From positions 1 to 16,080 of the forward strand of contig JAWXUS010000029.1 of assembly GCA_044426235.1 (NCBI GenBank): a stretch of DNA of 16,080 nucleotides, in the 5' to 3' direction. Numbering within the stretch: the first letter of the stretch is position 1; each line of letters opens with the position of its first letter. Below, in pieces: positions 1 to 6,480 of this stretch. The DNA is from JAGHEK01 sp044426235. Lineage in GTDB: Bacteria; Bacillota; Clostridia; Peptostreptococcales; Peptostreptococcaceae. The translations under genes and the position numbers were made by a program. Below the pieces are notes generated by a model. It ran no database searches. It saw only the letters and a list, made by a program, of their open reading frames with translations, and was not told the origin of the DNA.

Positions 1-100
1 AGAGGATACACCTGTTCCCATACCGAACACAGAAGTTAAGCTCTTTAGCGCTGATGATACTTGGTGGGCAACTGCCTGGGAAAGCAAGACGTAGCCACTT
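1..100 (+). rRNA. rrf: 5S ribosomal RNA, 3' part
   Basis: The first hundred bases match the 5S rRNA consensus: the CCCATACCGAACACAGAAGTTAAG block near 17-41, then TAGCGCTGATGATACT and a 3' segment ending GTAGCCACTT. Aligned by eye with E. coli 5S, window base 1 corresponds to about residue 20, so roughly the first 19 bases lie upstream. The 3' end is estimated at about 100, because its pairing partner at the 5' end is not in the window. It is probably the last gene of an rRNA operon, as the hairpin terminator just downstream suggests. Confidence 0.93.
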
Positions 101-122
101 AAACTTAGAACGAACGGATTTT

Positions 123-153
123 AAAAGAATGCATATTCATGCATTCTTTTTTT
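123..153 (+). terminator. Intrinsic terminator of the rRNA operon
   Basis: A perfect 12-bp stem (123-134 with 139-150) closes a 4-nt loop, and the T-run continues to 153. It lies 22 nt after the 5S end and before the next promoter, as expected for the end of an rRNA operon. Confidence 0.9.
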
Positions 154-194
154 GTGTTAAATTACATTATAAATAGCACAATATTTGTTAATTA

Positions 195-203
195 TGGTAT
201 AAT
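195..203 (+). promoter_or_regulatory. Extended -10 promoter for the FIST-EAL gene
   Basis: TATAAT at 198-203 is preceded by TG one base upstream (TGGTATAAT), the extended -10 form. No good -35 hexamer sits 16-18 bases upstream. It is the only strong -10 between the rRNA terminator and the gene, and would start transcription near 210. Confidence 0.55.
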
Positions 204-238
204 TAAATTGTATTTAATATTAATAATGGGGTTTGAAT

Positions 239-244
239 AAGGAG
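239..244 (+). promoter_or_regulatory. Ribosome binding site, ambiguous GTG start
   Basis: AAGGAG lies 5 nt before GTG 250 and 8 nt before a second in-frame GTG at 253. The ATG at 248 is in another frame and stops after five codons, so it is not the start. The spacing slightly favours GTG 253. Confidence 0.6.
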
Positions 245-249
245 AATAT

Positions 250-2760
250 GTGGTGTTTAATATAAATTTTTTGTATACTGATTTGAAAAAATTTGATGAA
301 CAACTAAAGTTAAATAATATCAATAAAAAAGATAAAAATGTTGTTCAAATATTCACATCAAAACTTACTAAAGAAGAAGGTTTTGATTTAGCACAAAAAA
401 TAAAATCGTTAATGCCAAATTCGTATGTTGTTGGGATTAGTACTTGTGCAGTTATATACGATATAAAACAGTATGATAATGAAACTTTAATAGTTATAGA
501 AAAGTTTTCAAAGAGTAATGTTAGTGTAGATATATTTGAATTTGAGAATAAAGAAATTAAAGATTTATTAGATGAAGTTTGTGAGTTTATTGGAGAATCT
601 AAGTTTTCTAAGATATTCTTTGGAGGGTATTATGACTATACTCACCAATTTGCAAACTTATTTAATAGATTAAAACCAGGGGTTCAGTTGGTTGGAGGCA
701 TGGCGGGTGAAACTGTTGGAAAGGTAACACCATATGTATTTACTTCAGAGAAGATCGTTGAAAAAGGTATACTTTTTGTTAATATAGAAAATGAAGATTT
801 ATCTGTATTTAATGGTATAAATATGTCTAATCAAGAAATAAGTTCGACATATAAAGTTACTAAGGTTGATGGAAAAGATATTATTGAAATTGATAATAAG
901 CCTGCAGTCGAGTGGGTTGAGAAAAATCTAGGAGTTATAAAAAAGAAAAATTTTGATTCTTGGGACGATATAGCTAACAATGATCCATTAATTCATTTCC
1001 AAGTAATGTTTAAAGATGGTTCTAGTAGATATATAAGATATGATGATGAAAGAGACGTTATGACTCAGTATTTCTCTAGAATAGAAGAGGGAACTAGTTT
1101 TAAGCTAAGTTATAATTCTCCTCTTAAATGCGTTGAGGAAAGTAAGGAAATTTGTATTGAAATAACTGAAGAACCAGTTGAAAGTATTTTTTGCTACACT
1201 TGTTTATTTAGAAAATTATATTTAGCGAATTGTGCAGAGTGGGAGTTACTTCCGTACAAAGATTATAAAATTTCAGGGGTATTTATGCTTGGTGAGATGG
1301 CATATTTAAACGGAAAAAATGTGTTACTTAACGGGTCTTGTGTAATAAATACTATTTCTGAAAATGAAAATTATATATTAACGGATACGACTGTTCTTGA
1401 CAATTTACACGAAATTGAGGCAGAAAATAATAATTTAGTTGAATTTATTTTAAGAAAACAAAAAGAGGCTAAAACTTTAGAAAATACACTTTTACTTAAT
1501 AGTGTTATCGAGCAACAAAAGTCGCAAAAGATTGAAATGTATTTAGATCCTCATATGAATATGAAGAATTTGCTTAAGTATGAACAAGATAAGAATCATT
1601 TTAAATTTGATAAATTAGCTTTAATTAGAATTGAAAGCGCAGAGTCGATTATTGGTTATGTTGGTCAAGATCAGTATTTCAAGCAAATAAATGCTGTTAA
1701 AGATGATATACATGAAAATGTTTTATCAATTTCAGAATATAAAAATAGCATACATACATATTCTTCAAGTTTTGATACATTTTTAGTTTCATCTAATGAA
1801 GATTTGAGTTTAGATAATTTTAACAAGTTGATTGAAAAATTATACGATTACGTTAAGACTATTGAGATGGAAGACTTTACTATTCCAATAGTTAGTAAAT
1901 TTGCAGTAGTAATTGAGCAAGAATATTTACTTGAAAAGGCCTATAGAGTTTTCCAATTAACTAAAGAATCTCAAATAGATTACGTTGTTTATAATGAATC
2001 AATAGAAAATAGTTTCTTAAATAAGAAAGAGTATGAAATACTTGAAGTGTTACGTTATGCACTAAAAAATGATGGTGTAGTTCCATTTTATCAAGGGATA
2101 CACAACAATGAAACTGATGAAATAGATAAGTATGAGGCTTTAATTAGGATAAAAGATAAAGAAGGAAGGATATATACTCCGTATCAATTTATGGACATAT
2201 CAAAAAAGTATAGAATATATCTAGAAATGTCTAAAAAGATGATTGAAAAAGTTTTTGAGGACTTTGAAAATAAAGAAAGTATAGTTTCTATAAATCTTTC
2301 GGCACACGATATTAACTCTGATCAATTTAGAGAATTTATAATTGATAGATTAAGTAGCATAAAAAATCCTCACAATTTAGTATTTGAAATTTTAGAGGAT
2401 GAATGTTTTAAGGATATAAAGATTTTAAAGGAATTTATAAAAGATATAAGAAGATATGGAGCTAAAGTATCTATTGATGATTTTGGATCTGGATATTCGA
2501 ATTTACTTGAAATTGCAAGAATTAGACCTGACTTCTTGAAAATAGATGGAGAAATTATTAAAGAAGTTGATTTAAATTATGAAAATGAACTTATTTTAAA
2601 AACGATATCATCTTTAGCAAAGGATTTATCAATGAAAATTGTTGCTGAATTTGTTGAAAATGAAAGTATACAAAATAAGATAGAAAAGTTTGAGATTGAA
2701 TATTCACAAGGATATCATTTTGCAAAGCCAATGCCAATAAATGAGCTTAATATAAAATAA
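250..2760 (+). CDS. FIST sensor / degenerate GGDEF / EAL cyclic-di-GMP phosphodiesterase
   Basis: This 836-residue protein has three parts. Residues ~27-370 look like a FIST sensory domain (FIST_N with GGMAGE at 149-154; FIST_C with the GVFMLGE and LNGSCVIN segments), a family thought to bind small ligands. Residues ~435-590 resemble a GGDEF fold that has lost its signature: SSSFD stands where GGDEF should be, so cyclase activity is unlikely. Residues ~595-835 are an EAL domain with its key residues kept: YEALIR (Glu629), Asn682, FEILE (Glu713), DDFGSGYS (Asp743/744), LKID (Lys764), AEFVE (Glu800) and QGYHFAKP. The likely role is ligand-controlled hydrolysis of cyclic-di-GMP. No signal peptide or membrane segment is visible, so it should be cytosolic. 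Start is GTG 250 or 253. The gene is monocistronic between the rRNA operon and rnpB, with no clear terminator of its own. Confidence 0.9.
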   Translation: MVFNINFLYTDLKKFDEQLKLNNINKKDKNVVQIFTSKLTKEEGFDLAQKIKSLMPNSYVVGISTCAVIYDIKQYDNETLIVIEKFSKSNVSVDIFEFENKEIKDLLDEVCEFIGESKFSKIFFGGYYDYTHQFANLFNRLKPGVQLVGGMAGETVGKVTPYVFTSEKIVEKGILFVNIENEDLSVFNGINMSNQEISSTYKVTKVDGKDIIEIDNKPAVEWVEKNLGVIKKKNFDSWDDIANNDPLIHFQVMFKDGSSRYIRYDDERDVMTQYFSRIEEGTSFKLSYNSPLKCVEESKEICIEITEEPVESIFCYTCLFRKLYLANCAEWELLPYKDYKISGVFMLGEMAYLNGKNVLLNGSCVINTISENENYILTDTTVLDNLHEIEAENNNLVEFILRKQKEAKTLENTLLLNSVIEQQKSQKIEMYLDPHMNMKNLLKYEQDKNHFKFDKLALIRIESAESIIGYVGQDQYFKQINAVKDDIHENVLSISEYKNSIHTYSSSFDTFLVSSNEDLSLDNFNKLIEKLYDYVKTIEMEDFTIPIVSKFAVVIEQEYLLEKAYRVFQLTKESQIDYVVYNESIENSFLNKKEYEILEVLRYALKNDGVVPFYQGIHNNETDEIDKYEALIRIKDKEGRIYTPYQFMDISKKYRIYLEMSKKMIEKVFEDFENKESIVSINLSAHDINSDQFREFIIDRLSSIKNPHNLVFEILEDECFKDIKILKEFIKDIRRYGAKVSIDDFGSGYSNLLEIARIRPDFLKIDGEIIKEVDLNYENELILKTISSLAKDLSMKIVAEFVENESIQNKIEKFEIEYSQGYHFAKPMPINELNIK

Positions 2761-2767
2761 GAGTATC

Positions 2768-2796
2768 TTGACACTTATTACTTAAAATGATAGAAT
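2768..2796 (+). promoter_or_regulatory. Strong rnpB promoter
   Basis: TTGACA (2768-2773), a 17-nt spacer, then TAGAAT (2791-2796) with an extended TG at 2788-2789. This near-consensus housekeeping promoter starts 8 nt after the stop of the FIST-EAL gene. Predicted transcription start is about 2803, just before the P1 helix of RNase P RNA. Confidence 0.9.
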
Positions 2797-2802
2797 ATAA
2801 AA

Positions 2803-3140
2803 GTTATTAAGTATAACAGATGATCGCTTGTTTTAAACAAGAGGAAATTCGGGGCTTCATAGAGCAGGGTGCTAGGTAACGCCTAGTGAGAGTGATCTTA
2901 AGGAAAGTGCAACAGAAAATAACCGCCATTTATGGTAAGGATGAAAAGGTGAGGTAAGAGCTCACCGACTGATAGGTGACTATTGGTGCCGTGTAAACCC
3001 CACCTGAAGCAAGTCCAAGTTAGGATTAAAAGGTATTGCTCGTACCTTCCGATTGGTAGGACGCTTGAGCTTATTAGTGATAATAGGCCTAGATAGATGA
3101 TCATTTAATACAAAACCCCGATTATGGGCTACTTAATTAT
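2803..3140 (+). ncRNA. rnpB: RNase P RNA (type A)
   Basis: This is the catalytic RNA of RNase P, which trims the 5' leader from pre-tRNAs. Landmarks: GAGGAAA (CR-I) at 2841-2847; the P8/P9 region GGGTGCTAGGTAACGCCTAG near 2868-2887; AAGTGCAACAGAAA near 2905; TAACCGCC near 2920; GGTGAGGTAAGAGCTCACC near 2948; GTAAACCCCACC near 2993; and the 3' CR-V block near 3111-3130. P1 pairs 2806-2813 with 3130-3137. P2 pairs about 2818-2825 with 3099-3106. P3 looks very short (2827-2831 with 2837-2841). P4 pairs 2846-2854 with 3116-3123 around one bulged T (2849), but its base pairs differ from the consensus. The architecture is type A rather than the Bacillus type B. Ends are estimated from the promoter and P1. 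Confidence 0.95.
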
Positions 3141-3145
3141 ATATT

Positions 3146-3171
3146 AACACTAGTTATGCTAGTGTTTTTTT
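3146..3171 (+). terminator. rnpB intrinsic terminator
   Basis: An 8-bp stem, AACACTAG (3146-3153) with CTAGTGTT (3159-3166), has a 5-nt loop, and the T-run extends to 3171. It directly follows the RNase P RNA. Confidence 0.9.
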
Positions 3172-3200
3172 GTATTTAAAAGGATTTTATTTACAAATTG

Positions 3201-3209
3201 TGTTATAAT
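3201..3209 (+). promoter_or_regulatory. Extended -10 promoter for galU
   Basis: TGTTATAAT at 3201-3209 is an extended -10 element with a perfect TATAAT (3204-3209). No convincing -35 is present at 16-18 nt. It lies between the rnpB terminator and galU and is the only clear promoter before the galU-TPR pair. It could also feed the downstream polysaccharide genes by read-through. Confidence 0.6.
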
Positions 3210-3248
3210 AAATAGAATAGATTTTAATTTTAGGGAGGAATTTAACTA

Positions 3249-4157
3249 ATGAAAGTAAAAAAAGCTATTATTCCAGCAGCAGGTCTTGGAACTAGATTTT
3301 TACCAGCAACTAAAGCACAACCAAAGGAAATGTTACCTATAGTTGATAAACCAACTTTACAATATATAATTGAAGAAGCTGTGGCATCTGGTATAGAAGA
3401 AATTTTAATCATAACTGGAAGAAATAAGAAATCGATAGAAGATCATTTTGATAAAAGTGTAGAGTTAGAACTTGAACTTGACCAAAAAGGTAAGAAGGAA
3501 ATGCTTAAAATGGTGAAAGATATATCTAATATGGTAAATATTCATTATATTAGACAAAAAGAGCCTAAAGGACTTGGTCATGCAATTCACTGTGCTAAAA
3601 GCTTTATAGGAGATGAGCCGTTTGCAGTTTTACTTGGAGATGATATAGTTGATTCGAGTACTCCTTGTCTTAAACAGTTAATAAATACTTTTAATGAATA
3701 TAAAACTAGTATATTAGGAGTTCAACAAGTTTCTGCGGAAAATGTTGATAAATACGGAATTTTAGATGTAAAACATATTGAAGATAGAGTTTATAAAGTT
3801 AAAGATATGGTTGAAAAGCCAAATAGAAAAGAAGCACCATCAGATATTGCCATTCTTGGAAGATATATAATAACACCTTCAATTTTTGATATACTTGAAA
3901 ACCAAGCACCTGGAAAAGGTGGAGAAATTCAGTTAACTGATGCACTTAAAACTTTATCTAAGCAAGAAGCGATATATGCATATAATTTTGATGGAAGAAG
4001 ATATGATGTTGGTGATAAATTAGGATTTTTAGAAGCTACAATAGATTTTGCTCTTAAACGTGATGATTTAAAAGAAGATTTAATTGAATTTATGAAAAAT
4101 ACTATAGAAAATAATGATTCGTTAAAAAAAGAGGTTGCAATAACTAAAGAAAAATAA
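3249..4157 (+). CDS. galU: UTP-glucose-1-phosphate uridylyltransferase
   Basis: GalU joins UTP and glucose-1-phosphate to make UDP-glucose, the donor for cell-surface glycans, and releases pyrophosphate. The 302-residue protein has the full family pattern: the nucleotide-binding loop AAGLGTRFLPATKAQPKEML (10-29), KGLGHA (107-112), LLGDD with the metal/substrate aspartates (128-132), VEKP with its lysine (Lys190), and PGKGGEIQLTDA (221-232). Length is typical for bacterial GalU. The start is fixed by AGGGAGG at 3232-3238, 10 nt before the ATG. The gene lies upstream of a polysaccharide cluster and is probably cotranscribed with the TPR gene 12 nt after it. Confidence 0.96.
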   Translation: MKVKKAIIPAAGLGTRFLPATKAQPKEMLPIVDKPTLQYIIEEAVASGIEEILIITGRNKKSIEDHFDKSVELELELDQKGKKEMLKMVKDISNMVNIHYIRQKEPKGLGHAIHCAKSFIGDEPFAVLLGDDIVDSSTPCLKQLINTFNEYKTSILGVQQVSAENVDKYGILDVKHIEDRVYKVKDMVEKPNRKEAPSDIAILGRYIITPSIFDILENQAPGKGGEIQLTDALKTLSKQEAIYAYNFDGRRYDVGDKLGFLEATIDFALKRDDLKEDLIEFMKNTIENNDSLKKEVAITKEK

Positions 4158-4169
4158 GAGGAGAAAAAT

Positions 4170-4598
4170 ATGAAAAAGAGTACTAAGTTATATATTGTTT
4201 CTTTAAGCTCTGTGTTATTTTTATTTTTATTTACTTTTTCAAGAGCTCAAGAAGATAAGAATGAATTTAAATCATTGTATAATGAATATATATTATTAAG
4301 TGATGCTGTTACTTTGGGTGAAAATTTAGAAACTCTTGAAACTTCTCTTTTAAATATTGAAGATAAGTTTTTTGAAGATGTGAATGTATACCTGCAAAAA
4401 GCTAGGATATATGACAAAATGGAGAAGTATGAAGAAGCTGAAGAAAGCATACTTAAAATTTATAAATTAAGACCTGATTTAGAAGATAACACGGATATAT
4501 TAGCTCTTTATGCGAATATTGCTTTTTTAAGTGGGGATCATGAGAAAGCAGGAGAGCTTTCGAATAAATTAAAAGAGCTAGAAGGAATGAATAGTTAA
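4170..4598 (+). CDS. Small membrane-anchored or secreted TPR protein
   Basis: This 142-residue protein starts with a basic MKKSTK and a hydrophobic stretch (about 8-23) ending SRAQ. It is either a signal peptide cut after SRA or an uncleaved membrane anchor. The rest is helical, with two TPR-like helix pairs at about 66-98 (YLQKARIYDKMEKYEEAEE) and 104-137 (ILALYANIAFLSGDHEKA). TPRs bind protein partners; no catalytic motif is visible. GAGGAG sits just after the galU stop and sets the ATG, so it is coupled to galU. TPR domains are often found next to or fused with O-antigen ligase-type proteins. The next host gene downstream is one of these, now separated from this gene by an insertion element. 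The specific function is unknown. Confidence 0.8.
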   Translation: MKKSTKLYIVSLSSVLFLFLFTFSRAQEDKNEFKSLYNEYILLSDAVTLGENLETLETSLLNIEDKFFEDVNVYLQKARIYDKMEKYEEAEESILKIYKLRPDLEDNTDILALYANIAFLSGDHEKAGELSNKLKELEGMNS

Positions 4599-4621
4599 TT
4601 GAAAATATATACAAATGTAAT

Positions 4622-4651
4622 AATATAATCAAGAAATGTAGTGATTATATT
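4622..4651. repeat. 10-bp inverted repeat before tnpA
   Basis: AATATAATCA (4622-4631) and TGATTATATT (4642-4651) are perfect inverted copies around a 10-nt spacer. The right arm reaches the TTG start of the tnpA remnant. It could be a recombinase binding site at the left end of the element or an operator. There is no T-run, so it is not a terminator. AT-richness makes chance symmetry possible. Confidence 0.4.
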
Positions 4652-5163
4652 GAGCAAACACTACAAGCTTAAACAATTTGCTGAACTGTTAAATGTTTTC
4701 GTGTTAACACTTAAACGTTGAGATAATAGCAATAAATTAAAACCATTTAGAAGTTCTATCAACAGAAGGTATTATACTTATGACAATACCCTGAATACAA
4801 GGATACCCATAAAAATGACACTCAAAGAAAAATAGTTATATATTCAAGAGTTTCAACATCTAACCCAAGATATGATTTAAAAAATCAAATAGATTTTCTT
4901 AGACAATTTATTAATTGACAAATAAGACAATTATAATTACCCATAAAGATAGATTTATTAGATTTGGCTATGAATGGTTTGAACAATTTTTAGCTGAATT
5001 TAATGTAGAAATTATAGTTGTTAACAACGTCAGTCTTTCGCTTAAGGAAGAATTAGTTCAAGATATTATTTCAATACTTGATATATTTAGCTTAAACATA
5101 TATGGTTTAAGAAAATATAAGAAAAAAATCAAAGAGGATGATGAAATTGAAAAGAGCATATAA
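4650..5163 (+). pseudogene. tnpA: IS607-type serine recombinase TnpA, broken
   Basis: Three frames together rebuild most of an IS607 TnpA. Piece 1 (TTG 4650 onward) has the N-terminal MerR-like helix-turn-helix (KQFAELLNV, then TLKR) and hits TGA at 4719-4721, where the family has Trp. Piece 2 needs a frameshift at about 4784 and gives the catalytic start RKIVIYSRVSTSN, with the nucleophile Ser, then FLRQFIN and TGA at 4916-4918. Piece 3, in another frame, resumes at TIIITHKDRFIRFGYEWFEQ and runs to TAA 5163, ending with the LRKYKKK tail. Between pieces 2 and 3 the usual segment containing DIGSGLNY is missing, a deletion of about 30 residues. One internal stop, one frameshift and one deletion mean no functional enzyme. 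The end overlaps tnpB by about 23 nt. Confidence 0.88.
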
Positions 5164-6319
5164 AATAGAAATTAATCCTACTAAAGAACAAAAAACTAAA
5201 ATACATCAAACTATTGGTGTATCGAGGTTTATATATAATTTTTATATTTCTCATAACAAAGAAGTTTATGATAAAGAAGGAAAATTTATAAGTGGGATAG
5301 ATTTTTCTAAATGGTTAAATAATGAGTATATACCTAATAACGAAGATAAAAAATGGATTAAAGAAGTATCATCTAAAGCCACTAAACAAGCCATTATGAA
5401 TTCAGAAAAAGCATTTAAAGGATTTTTCAAGAAAGCTAAGGGATTTCCTAAATTCAAGAAAAAGAAAAATCAAAATGTTAAAGCATACTTTCCTAAAAAC
5501 AATAAAACTGATTGGACTTTAGAGAGGCACAGAGTTAAAATACCTACTCTTGGGTGGATAAGACTAAAAGAATTTGGTTACATACCTCTAAATTCAATAG
5601 TGAAAAGTGGTACAATAAGTCAAAAAGCTAATAGATATTATGTATCAATATTAGTTGATGAAGACGACATAAAATTACCAAGTCCAACAAATGAAGGTAT
5701 AGGAATTGATTTAGGAATTAAAGATTTTGCAATATGTTCAGATGGGCATAAGTTCAAAAATATAAATAAAACATCAACTGTAAAAAAGGTTGAACAAAAG
5801 CTAAAAAGAGAACAAAGAAAACTTTCAAGAAAATATGAAAGTTTAAAAGAAAGACAAAAAGAATTTAAAAAAATAGAAAAGGAGAAAGCTACTAGTCAAA
5901 ATATTCAAAAGCAAGTACTCAAAGTACAAAAACTTCATCAAAGATTAACTAATATAAGAACTGATTATGTTAATAAAACAGTATATGAAATTATAAAGCG
6001 AAAACCAAGCTATATAACTATTGAGGACTTAGCAGTTTCTAATATGATGAAGAATAAGCATTTATCTAAAGCTACTCAAAATCAAAAGTTCTTTGAATTT
6101 AGAACTAAATTAATATCTAAGTGTAAGCAAAATAATATAGAACTTAGGATAGTTGATAGGTTTTATCCTTCTAGTAAGACTTGTAGTAGTTGTGGAAAGA
6201 TTAAAAAAGATTTAAAACTATCAGATAGAAAATATATGTGCGATTGTGGTTTTATATGTGATAGAGATTTAAATGCAAGTTATAATCTTAAAAATGCTAA
6301 AAAATATAAGGTAGCCTAA
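5141..6319 (+). CDS. tnpB: TnpB RNA-guided nuclease, IS607 type
   Basis: TnpB proteins are RNA-guided DNA nucleases related to Cas12. Numbering from ATG 5138, this 393-residue copy has an N-terminal domain (MKLKRAYKIEINPT; GFPKFKKKK), RuvC-I GIDLGIKDFA with Asp191, a basic helical insert (210-280), RuvC-II ITIEDLAVSNM with Glu296, a zinc ribbon with CSSC (349-352) and CDC (368-370), and RuvC-III CDRDLNASYNL with Asp375/377. All catalytic and zinc residues are present and length is normal. The start is uncertain: ATG 5138 touches the AAAGAGG site (5131-5137), ATG 5141 is 3 nt away, and TTG 5147 is 9 nt away and would give the usual (M)KRAYKI beginning. Its intact state beside a dead tnpA suggests it was kept, or that decay is recent. 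Confidence 0.93.
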   Translation: MKLKRAYKIEINPTKEQKTKIHQTIGVSRFIYNFYISHNKEVYDKEGKFISGIDFSKWLNNEYIPNNEDKKWIKEVSSKATKQAIMNSEKAFKGFFKKAKGFPKFKKKKNQNVKAYFPKNNKTDWTLERHRVKIPTLGWIRLKEFGYIPLNSIVKSGTISQKANRYYVSILVDEDDIKLPSPTNEGIGIDLGIKDFAICSDGHKFKNINKTSTVKKVEQKLKREQRKLSRKYESLKERQKEFKKIEKEKATSQNIQKQVLKVQKLHQRLTNIRTDYVNKTVYEIIKRKPSYITIEDLAVSNMMKNKHLSKATQNQKFFEFRTKLISKCKQNNIELRIVDRFYPSSKTCSSCGKIKKDLKLSDRKYMCDCGFICDRDLNASYNLKNAKKYKVA

Positions 6320-6420
6320 TTAAAAAGGTTCTTATATATGTACGGAGGGCTAACTTCGGAATTTAAGCCTTTGGAGAACTATACCAAATCGTAGTAGTTT
6401 AGGCAAGACGAGGTTCTATG
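6320..6420 (+). ncRNA. Candidate omega RNA scaffold at the right end of the IS
   Basis: TnpB guides usually come from an RNA that spans the 3' end of tnpB and the element's right end, with the guide read from flanking DNA. The 100 bases after tnpB fold locally. AGGGCTAA (6346-6353) pairs with TTAAGCCTT (6363-6371) across one bulge. AACTAT (6377-6382) pairs with GTAGTT (6394-6399), including one G-U pair. A block of the form GGAGGGCT...TTCGGAATTTAAGCC...GGAGAACTA resembles, from memory, what follows tnpB in clostridial elements. The RNA 5' end probably lies inside tnpB, and the exact 3' border, and so the guide, is not determined. Confidence 0.5.
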
Positions 6421-6433
6421 AAAAAGGAAAAAT

Positions 6434-6465
6434 CTCAATATGGATATATTTGACCATATTTTGAG
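6434..6465 (+). other. Hairpin just before the O-antigen ligase-type gene
   Basis: CTCAA (6434-6438) pairs with TTGAG (6461-6465), and TATGG (6439-6443) with CCATA (6454-6458). There is a 2-nt bulge and a 10-nt loop. It has no following T-run, so it is not an obvious terminator. It ends 3 nt before the ribosome binding site of the next gene. It may be an mRNA leader structure or part of the element's flank. Confidence 0.35.
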
Positions 6466-6468
6466 TAG

Positions 6469-6474
6469 CAGGAG
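6469..6474 (+). promoter_or_regulatory. Ribosome binding site supporting a TTG start
   Basis: CAGGAG ends 6 nt before TTG 6481. No in-frame ATG lies close by, so this site supports TTG as the start of the membrane protein. Confidence 0.65.
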
Positions 6475-6480
6475 AATAAG

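Larger units (their letters stand above)
4599..6420 (+). mobile_element. IS607-family insertion, decayed tnpA with intact tnpB
   Basis: This element holds a broken serine recombinase gene (tnpA, IS607 type) overlapping an intact RuvC nuclease gene (tnpB), the classic IS607 order. A structured, non-coding 3' region follows. IS607 elements have no terminal inverted repeats and make no target duplication, so the ends cannot be fixed here: the left edge lies between 4599 and 4650, the right edge somewhere near 6400-6430. The element separates galU-TPR from the O-antigen ligase-type gene and lies in the same direction. Because tnpA is dead, it could move only if another IS607 TnpA acted in trans. 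Confidence 0.8.

Noticed and set aside
2898..3104. 68-residue open frame on the minus strand
   Set aside because: It lies entirely inside the RNase P RNA, which explains the sequence on the plus strand. There is no ribosome binding site and no protein family likeness.
4247..4450. 67-residue open frame on the minus strand within the TPR gene
   Set aside because: It is antisense to a gene with a good start and signal peptide; its Ser- and Phe-rich content is what antisense of AT-rich code gives.
4719..4721. TGA at a conserved Trp position in tnpA, as a hint of TGA recoding to Trp
   Set aside because: The ligase-type gene ends in TGA at 8056-8058 at the expected place, and the tnpA remnant also has a frameshift and a deletion, so plain decay explains it.
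4915..5163. An independent 82-residue protein starting at TTG 4915
   Set aside because: It is the C-terminal third of the broken IS607 TnpA. No ribosome binding site precedes it, and it lacks the catalytic Ser region.
5266..5457. 63-residue open frame on the minus strand within tnpB
   Set aside because: It is a shadow of the well-supported TnpB coding frame, with no ribosome binding site.
6434..6465. Intrinsic terminator before the ligase-type gene
   Set aside because: The hairpin has no T-run after it and is followed at once by a ribosome binding site.
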